From: Roseateles aquatilis
Lineage (GTDB): Bacteria > Pseudomonadota > Gammaproteobacteria > Burkholderiales > Burkholderiaceae_C
Reading direction: 5' to 3'
Assembly: GCF_002205645.1 (NCBI RefSeq)
Contig: NZ_NIOF01000003.1
Coordinates: forward strand, 1-64,000
Length of the DNA stretch: 64,000 bases
A program made the position numbers and the translations under genes. How positions within the stretch are numbered: the first letter of the stretch is position 1; every line of letters begins with the position of its first letter. Positions 58,488-64,000 of the stretch are shown here, piece after piece. The notes under the pieces were generated by a model. It saw nothing but the letters and a program-made list of their open reading frames with translations. It did no database searches and had not been told where the DNA came from.

Positions 58488-60281
58488 TTGACAACACAGC
58501 AGCTTCTGACGCCGCACCAGAGCCAGTACTTCGCCTGGCTGCTGACCCGACGCGCGGCGGGCGACTCTGTGGAGTCGCTGGCCTCAACCTTGGTCGATTC
58601 GCAAGTCGATCTGAATCCTCATCAAGTCGAGGCCGCGCTCTTCGCTTGCCGCAACCCGCTCTCACGCGGCGTGATCCTCGCCGACGAGGTTGGTTTGGGC
58701 AAGACCATCGAAGCCGGTTTGGTCATCTCCCAACGCTGGGCCGAACGGCGACGGAAGATGCTCATCATTGTTCCGGCGAACCTGCGTAAGCAGTGGCACC
58801 AGGAGCTGCAGGACAAATTCGGCCTGCAAGGGCTGATCCTCGAAGCCAAAAACTACAACGCGATCCGCAAGCAGGAGCGGCAGAATCCGTTCCTGTTCGC
58901 GTCCGGCCCGATCATCTGTTCCTACCAGTTCGCAAAGGCCAAGGCCGACGACGTCAAGGGCATTGACTGGGACTTGGTCGTGCTCGACGAAGCGCATCGC
59001 CTGCGCAACGTCTACAAAACCAGCAACGTCATCGCCAAGACCCTCAAGGAGGCGCTGTCGCGCGTTCACTCCAAGGTGCTCCTGACCGCGACGCCGTTGC
59101 AGAACTCATTGCTCGAACTCTATGGGCTGGTCAGCTTCATCGATGACCGCGTGTTCGGAGACCTTGATAGCTTCCGCTCGCAGTTCACTGGCAGGGAGCA
59201 ATCCTTCAGCAGCCTGCGTGACCGGCTGGCCCCCATCTGCAAGCGCACCCTGCGCAAACAGGTTCAGCCCTACGTTTCGTACACAGCACGCAGGGCCATC
59301 GTCGAGGAGTTCACGCCATCGGGCGAAGAGCAGGAACTTTCCAGGCTCGTCGCCGACTATCTGCGCCGCCCAAACCTCAAGGCCCTGCCCGACGGGCAGC
59401 GCCAACTGATTTCACTCGTGCTGTGGAAGCTGCTTGCCTCCAGCACGCACGCAATTGCGGGTGCGTTGGAGACAATGGCCAAGCGTCTCCAGGGCGTGCT
59501 GAATCAAGCTCCCGTGGTTCCCGATCTCGCCGAAGAACTGGACGAGGACTACGAGTCGCTCGACGAGACCGCCGACGAATGGGAGGACCAAGAGCCGGGC
59601 ACAGAGGCAACGAACCGCTCCGAGCGTGATGCCATCGCACAGGAGATCGAGGAACTTCGCCACTTCAAAACGCTGGCAACCAACATCCGTGACAACGCCA
59701 AGGGTAAGGCGCTGCTCACCGCGCTGGTTCGCGCCTTCGCCGAACTGGATCGGTTGGGCGCGGCCAGAAAGGCCATCATCTTCACCGAGTGTTGCCGCTC
59801 GCTGAAAACTGACCAGATGGTCAGTTTTCGTTGCGCGCCAACAGTGACCGAGACCAGTCGCATCAAGCAGATGCTGTTCGGTGGCTTCGCGCGTTGTCTG
59901 TATCCGCTGCAGAAGTTCGATTCGGACACCGAGCGGCGCTTCGCCATCATCCTGGAGCGCGACGCGACGAAGTGGCTCAAGCCCGCGAAGGGGCAGTTCC
60001 AGATCTACTACAAGCTCGGCACCGAGCAGCCGGAATACATCCCCGACTTCGTGGCCGAGACAGACCCGACCATCTTCATGGTGGAGACCAAGGCGCGCGC
60101 CGACATCAACACTCAAGAGGTGCAGGCTAAGGCCGCTGCCGCTGCGCGGTGGTGCGTGAACGCCTCCGATCACGCTTCGAGCGTCGGCAGCAAGCCCTGG
60201 AAGTACCTGCTGGTGCCTCATGACGAAGTCAGCGAGTCGAAACGGCTCGCGGATTACCTGCGCTTTGAGGTCAAGACGTAG
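58488..60281 (+). CDS. Chimeric protein: SNF2-type helicase N-terminus joined to a PD-ExK nuclease C-terminus
   Basis: 597 aa from the TTG at 58488 behind a G-rich ribosome site. Residues 1-435 are an SNF2-like ATPase lobe: LTPHQSQYFAWLLTRRA, Walker A DEVGLGKTIEAG, DEAH box, TATPLQNSLLELYGL. At KAIIFTE, where helicase lobe 2 should begin, the sequence switches to a different protein: TVTETSRIKQMLFGGF onward, ending in EYIPDFVAE and IFMVETKARAD, a PD-ExK nuclease like the C-terminus of type III Res subunits. Helicase motifs V and VI are missing. A 26-bp palindrome marks the switch. Probably a deletion fusion; activity uncertain. Confidence 0.8.
   Translation: MTTQQLLTPHQSQYFAWLLTRRAAGDSVESLASTLVDSQVDLNPHQVEAALFACRNPLSRGVILADEVGLGKTIEAGLVISQRWAERRRKMLIIVPANLRKQWHQELQDKFGLQGLILEAKNYNAIRKQERQNPFLFASGPIICSYQFAKAKADDVKGIDWDLVVLDEAHRLRNVYKTSNVIAKTLKEALSRVHSKVLLTATPLQNSLLELYGLVSFIDDRVFGDLDSFRSQFTGREQSFSSLRDRLAPICKRTLRKQVQPYVSYTARRAIVEEFTPSGEEQELSRLVADYLRRPNLKALPDGQRQLISLVLWKLLASSTHAIAGALETMAKRLQGVLNQAPVVPDLAEELDEDYESLDETADEWEDQEPGTEATNRSERDAIAQEIEELRHFKTLATNIRDNAKGKALLTALVRAFAELDRLGAARKAIIFTECCRSLKTDQMVSFRCAPTVTETSRIKQMLFGGFARCLYPLQKFDSDTERRFAIILERDATKWLKPAKGQFQIYYKLGTEQPEYIPDFVAETDPTIFMVETKARADINTQEVQAKAAAAARWCVNASDHASSVGSKPWKYLLVPHDEVSESKRLADYLRFEVKT
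59804..59829. repeat. Perfect 11-bp inverted repeat at the fusion point
   Basis: GAAAACTGACC-AGAT-GGTCAGTTTTC sits inside the coding frame exactly where the helicase part changes to the nuclease part. Looks like a recombination or insertion-sequence scar. Confidence 0.8.
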
Positions 60282-60395
60282 TTGAGCTGCCCTTGATCGA
60301 CTTCAGTGAGCAAAAGCGATTCCAGCGAGGCACCTAGGCGGCGGAAAATCGCCGCTTCACGGGCATGATGAATCGGCAGGGAAGAGGAACAAGAA

Positions 60396-63023
60396 ATGCA
60401 GAAACCCGCCGCACCGCAAAAGACCGTCCTGGAAACGATTCTGGACTGGTCAAAGGATCGTCCACTCTGGCAGCGTGACGCCCTGCGCCGCATCATCGCA
60501 AACGGCCGTCTGACGGACGCCGATATCGGCGAACTCGTGGACCTTTGCAAACAGGGCAAAGGTGCACCCGTAGGCGCGCTGAAAGCGGTACCGCTGGAGA
60601 AGGCCCACCTTCCGGCCAACCCCGGTCAGACCGCCGCGGTATCGCTTCTGTCGATTGCCGACGTGACCGGCGTGAACAACCTTGCCGCCGGCCAGGCACT
60701 CGGCTTCGAGCCGAATGGAATCACGATCATCTACGGCGACAACGGTGCGGGCAAGTCCGGCTACGCACGCATCCTGAAGCGCGCATGTCGTGCAAGGCAT
60801 GCCGGAAAGATCGAACCCAATGTGTATGCCGATCAGCCCCCGAAGCGCGTCGGCGCGAACATCGCGTACGGGGTCGGCGGTACGCCGCAGCCGGTCGAGC
60901 AGTGGCAGAACGGCACAAATCCGCATGCAACGCTGTCAGCGGTGAGCGTGTTCGATAGCGACTGCGCCTCAGTGCATATCCGCGAGAAGAACGAAGTTGC
61001 ATTCCGACCCTTTGGACTGGACGTACCGGATGAGCTTGCTGCAGCTTGCCAGTCGGTGAAGGATGCCCTCGCAGCTGAGCAGAAGCAGCTTGAGAAGGCC
61101 CGCAATCCGATCTTTGCGGCGCCAACCTGGAAGGCCACCACGGCCGTGGGGAAGGCGCTTGCGGCGCTGAACGCCAATACTGACGCAAAGAAGATTGAAG
61201 CCCTGGCGGTGCTCTCGGCAGACGAAAGCGCCCGTCTTGAGCGTCTGCGGGAAGACCTGTCGAAGAATCCGGCCAAGGCGGCAGCGGAGCAGACCGTTAA
61301 AGCCGACAACGTCATGCGGCTGATTACCGTGATGAACAGCGTTGCAGCCAGAACCACCGATGAGGAGCTGCTGGCAGCCGCTGCCCTCGCCAAGGACGCA
61401 CGGTCGAAACGGGACGCTGCACGTCTTGCCGCGGAGAAGGCCTTCACGGGCGAACCCCTTGCCGGCGTCGGCGGCGAGACGTGGCGGGCGCTATGGGATT
61501 CCGCCCGACGCTACTCGACGGAGATCGCATACCCCGGAGAACCGTTCCCGCCGTCGGCCGAAGACGCGCATTGCATGCTTTGCCAGCAGCCATTGGAAGC
61601 TGAAGCACGTGCACGGATGGCACGCTTCGAGGATTTCATCCAGAAGGACACGGAACAGCTGGCACGCGAGGCAGAGAAGGCGGCTCAGATCGCACGTCAG
61701 ACCATAGCTACCGGGGCAATCGGCACGCGGGCGGTGAAGGCCAGTCTCGACGAGCTGGGCCTCCAGAATCAGGAGCTGCAGCAGCAGACGCGCCGCTTCA
61801 TCGCCGCAGCCCGGCTGCGGCGCCACGTTCTGCTCAAAGCCTTGGGCGGAAACGGCGAGGTACAGCTTCCGCCCGTTCCGCTGTCGCCGCTGCCTGATCT
61901 CGGCCAGCTTCAGACCATGATCCGCAGCTACGCCGCCGAGCTGCGCAAGTCCGCTGACGCGGATGAACGCAAGAAGCTGGAAGCCGATTTCGCCGAGCTG
62001 AGCGACCGGGCGCTGCTCGCTGGCATGCTGCAGGTCGTCACTGACGAGATCCAGCGGCTGAAGAGCATCCGGTTTCTGACCGAGTGTGCGGGCGAAACGG
62101 CGACGAACACCATCACCAAGATGGGCAACGACATTGCCGACACCGTGATTACTCCCCGGCTGCGCGACAGATTTCAGGAGGAGATTGTCAGGCTTGCGGC
62201 CTCGAAGGTTCGCGTCGAAATCGTGCGCTCCGGCGGCAAGTACGGCTCACCGCAGTATCAGGTGCGCCTCTTCGCCAAGCCGGATGCCAAGGTCCACGAA
62301 ATCCTGAGCGAAGGGGAAAAGACCTGCGTGGCGCTGGCCGCCTTCATGACCGAGCTTGCCACCGCGATGCACCGCTCTGCTCTGGTCTTCGATGACCCGG
62401 TGTCCTCGTTGGACCATCGCTGGCGTGGGCAGGTGGCCAAGCGTCTCGTGGAAGAAGCGGAGAACCGTCAGGTCATTGTCTTCACGCATGATCTGGTGTT
62501 CGTGAACGATCTGAATGACCACGCGACGAAGACCGGGCGGGCAGTGCGGCTCACGACGCTCAGTCGTGGCGCCGCGGGAGCCGGTATGGTGGCCGACGGC
62601 CTGCCCTGGAAGGCCCAGAGCGTCGAAGATCGCATCGACAAGCTGGAGAAGGCGGCACGTGCGGTAAAGCTGCTGCATGACAACAACCAGGAAGACGAGT
62701 ACGCGGTCGAGGTGGCAAAGCTCTACAACTCGCTGCGCGCCACATGGGAGCGCGGCCTGGAAGACATCGCTTTCGTCCGCGTTATTCAGCGCCACAGGGA
62801 CTACATCAACGCCAAGGACCTGAAGAAGGTCAGTGCGCTCACCGAGGCTGACTGCGATGCTTTCGCCGCTGGATTCAAGAAGTGCTGCGACATTGTTGAC
62901 GCACACGATCCATCCAGCGGTAGGAATGCCGCGCCGCCACCACCTACTGATCTCTTTCAGGACATCCAGGCTTTGAAGGACTGGGCCGCGTCTCTGCGAG
63001 ACAGGCAGAAGAAGATTGCTTGA
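60396..63023 (+). CDS. RloC/PrrC-like SMC-type ATPase with zinc-hook-like motif and possible HEPN RNase tail
   Basis: 875 aa of the AAA_13 group. Walker A YGDNGAGKSG (about 113-122), a CMLC motif (about 393-396) flanked by coiled coils like the zinc hook of Rad50/RloC, ABC signature LSEGEK (about 637) and Walker B ALVFDDPVSSLDH (about 660). The C-terminus has R781, E785 (RATWE) and H837 (DAHDP), compatible with the Arg-Glu-His triad of PrrC/RloC anticodon nucleases. Predicted phage- or DNA-damage-triggered defence ATPase; RNase function is inference. Confidence 0.82.
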   Translation: MQKPAAPQKTVLETILDWSKDRPLWQRDALRRIIANGRLTDADIGELVDLCKQGKGAPVGALKAVPLEKAHLPANPGQTAAVSLLSIADVTGVNNLAAGQALGFEPNGITIIYGDNGAGKSGYARILKRACRARHAGKIEPNVYADQPPKRVGANIAYGVGGTPQPVEQWQNGTNPHATLSAVSVFDSDCASVHIREKNEVAFRPFGLDVPDELAAACQSVKDALAAEQKQLEKARNPIFAAPTWKATTAVGKALAALNANTDAKKIEALAVLSADESARLERLREDLSKNPAKAAAEQTVKADNVMRLITVMNSVAARTTDEELLAAAALAKDARSKRDAARLAAEKAFTGEPLAGVGGETWRALWDSARRYSTEIAYPGEPFPPSAEDAHCMLCQQPLEAEARARMARFEDFIQKDTEQLAREAEKAAQIARQTIATGAIGTRAVKASLDELGLQNQELQQQTRRFIAAARLRRHVLLKALGGNGEVQLPPVPLSPLPDLGQLQTMIRSYAAELRKSADADERKKLEADFAELSDRALLAGMLQVVTDEIQRLKSIRFLTECAGETATNTITKMGNDIADTVITPRLRDRFQEEIVRLAASKVRVEIVRSGGKYGSPQYQVRLFAKPDAKVHEILSEGEKTCVALAAFMTELATAMHRSALVFDDPVSSLDHRWRGQVAKRLVEEAENRQVIVFTHDLVFVNDLNDHATKTGRAVRLTTLSRGAAGAGMVADGLPWKAQSVEDRIDKLEKAARAVKLLHDNNQEDEYAVEVAKLYNSLRATWERGLEDIAFVRVIQRHRDYINAKDLKKVSALTEADCDAFAAGFKKCCDIVDAHDPSSGRNAAPPPPTDLFQDIQALKDWAASLRDRQKKIA

Positions 63024-63114
63024 AACGTATTCGTTCACGCCGATGCTGACGTGCTTGACGAAACAGAGAACCGAAACTACGGCATCGTTCATCTGACCTG
63101 GCGCAGGGCTGCAG

Positions 63115-63864
63115 CTACAGATACTTCTTGAACGTCGCCGCCGCAATGCACACCGCCACGCCGAGCAATGCGGCGCTGGGCAGCAGGATCAGCAGCGGGT
63201 TCACGCTGACCGGCAGTGCCAGGTAAGTCACCCACGGCAGCACGGCCAGCGGGATCAGGCTGGCCCTGGCGCGGTGATAGATGAACCCCGATTCGCGTCC
63301 CGCGCCGAAGCGGCGGATGTCCCGGCGTACCAAGCCGTCCACCAGCCCGACGAAGGCGACCATCAGGAACAGCGGCAGGGTCAGGCACAGCACCAGCAGC
63401 CGCACGAGGAAGACCAGCGTCGTGTAGGCCGCCGCGATCAGGTAGCTCTCCACGTTCACGTAGACCAAGCCGATGTAGTAGCGAAAATCCTTGGTCGGGC
63501 GGTGGCTGCCGGCGCTGGCCTGCGCCGAGGCATCGCGTATCCAGTCCAGCAGACCGCTTTTCACGAACAGCCAGTCGTAGCCTTGCTCGACCAGCCGGTG
63601 TGCGGTGCGCCCCGGCTCCTGCACCAGCGCGCTGCGCGTGAAGTGCGTGGAGAGCTGACCCAGCTCGTAGTGCAGCATGCCCTGGGCGTGGCGCCAGCCC
63701 TGCTCGGGCCAGAAGAAGTGCATGCCGACGCATTCGATCAGGATGCACAGCAGCAGCGCGCCGCACAGCACGCCGAAGAAGCGGAACGGCAGCGTGACCA
63801 GGCCGGCGATCAGGCCTTGCTGTCGCTGCTGCTGGCGCTGGGCCGCGACGGCCGGATCGCTCAT
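63115..63864 (-). CDS. ICE membrane protein, PFL_4697/TIGR03747 type
   Basis: 249 aa. Membrane segments near residues 27-48, 150-185 and 205-240 (FFGVLCGALLLCILIECVG, TTLVFLVRLLVLCLTLPLF, LLILLPSAALLGVAVCI). WPEQGWRHAQGMLHYELGQL is a typical conserved block. Accompanies TraD in this ICE family. Start overlaps the traD stop (ATGA). Confidence 0.88.
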   Translation of the reverse strand: MSDPAVAAQRQQQRQQGLIAGLVTLPFRFFGVLCGALLLCILIECVGMHFFWPEQGWRHAQGMLHYELGQLSTHFTRSALVQEPGRTAHRLVEQGYDWLFVKSGLLDWIRDASAQASAGSHRPTKDFRYYIGLVYVNVESYLIAAAYTTLVFLVRLLVLCLTLPLFLMVAFVGLVDGLVRRDIRRFGAGRESGFIYHRARASLIPLAVLPWVTYLALPVSVNPLLILLPSAALLGVAVCIAAATFKKYL

Positions 63865-64000
63865 GCTTCGGCCTCTTCACCGACGGCCGCCATCTGCTTG
63901 AAGTCGTCCAGCAGGTCGGCGGGCAACCCGCTGTCCTGCAGGCCGGGCAGGCCGGGCAGGCCCTGATTGTCCCACCAGTCGCCGGCCTCGACGTAGTGCT
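63861..64000 (-). CDS. traD: Conjugative coupling factor TraD, C-terminal end (partial)
   Basis: 46 codons to the stop, cut by the window edge: GLPGLPGLQDSGLPADLLDDF then KQMAAVGEEAEA. Assigned by position directly upstream of the TIGR03747 gene and by the glycine-leucine-proline tail typical of TraD proteins in this element family. The ATPase core is outside the window. Confidence 0.75.
   Translation of the reverse strand, partial: HYVEAGDWWDNQGLPGLPGLQDSGLPADLLDDFKQMAAVGEEAEA

Noticed and set aside
58488..63023. DISARM system
   Set aside because: An HTH gene followed by an SNF2-type helicase recalls drmD loci, but drmA, drmB, drmC and a methylase gene are absent and the helicase is a chimera lacking its second lobe.

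Overview
GC-rich proteobacterial DNA. It is most likely from a beta- or gammaproteobacterium: the mobile element is of the ICEclc/PFGI-1 (SXT/TOL-like) integrative conjugative element type that circulates in those classes, and a tRNA-Gly(CCC) carries its integrase. A cyanobacterial-type sodium-bicarbonate transporter pair (SbtA/SbtB) under an NhaR-like regulator hints at an inorganic-carbon-using, perhaps chemolithoautotrophic, donor or host. That last point is inference.

Layout. 0-4 kb, left of the tRNA: one long type IIG-like restriction-methylation gene between two 98-bp inverted repeats. 4.0-6.2 kb: tRNA-Gly, the presumed left attachment site, and the tyrosine integrase. 6.5-11.5 kb: a complete qatABCD anti-phage operon. 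11.6-15.1 kb: a mercury operon (merR / merTPCA plus a merB remnant) with a classical 19-bp-spacer promoter. 15.4-18.8 kb: a MarR-controlled divergent cluster (GNAT; mini-thioredoxin, cytochrome P460, TlpA-like protein, YggS) with two near-identical palindromic operators. 19.0-24.5 kb: regulators (XRE, Ner-like, LysR-like, XRE) and an IS21-type insertion. 24.5-28.8 kb: MobH relaxase, a candidate oriT, an AbiE toxin-antitoxin pair and a DUF3742 gene.

The conjugation (type IV secretion) operon lies on the minus strand and is split by two cargo blocks: TraD end and TIGR03747 (63-64 kb); RAQPRD to VirB4-type ATPase, DsbA-like protein and RadC (48.8-58.0 kb); TIGR03757 to TraG (28.8-33.5 kb). The first block (58.2-63.0 kb, plus strand) holds defence-type genes: an excisionase-like HTH, a chimeric SNF2-helicase/PD-ExK protein, and a RloC/PrrC-like ATPase with a possible HEPN RNase tail. 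The second (33.9-48.7 kb) is unusual for an ICE because it looks like captured chromosome: bioA, ilvD, pyrC, a CaCA antiporter, TerB-like and membrane proteins, a bacterial voltage-gated sodium channel, sbtAB, nhaR and a Sua5-type tsaC gene, bordered by a thyA fragment and a broken DNA methylase gene.

The element runs off the right edge, so the second attachment site is not visible. All calls come from reading sequence motifs; no database search was run.
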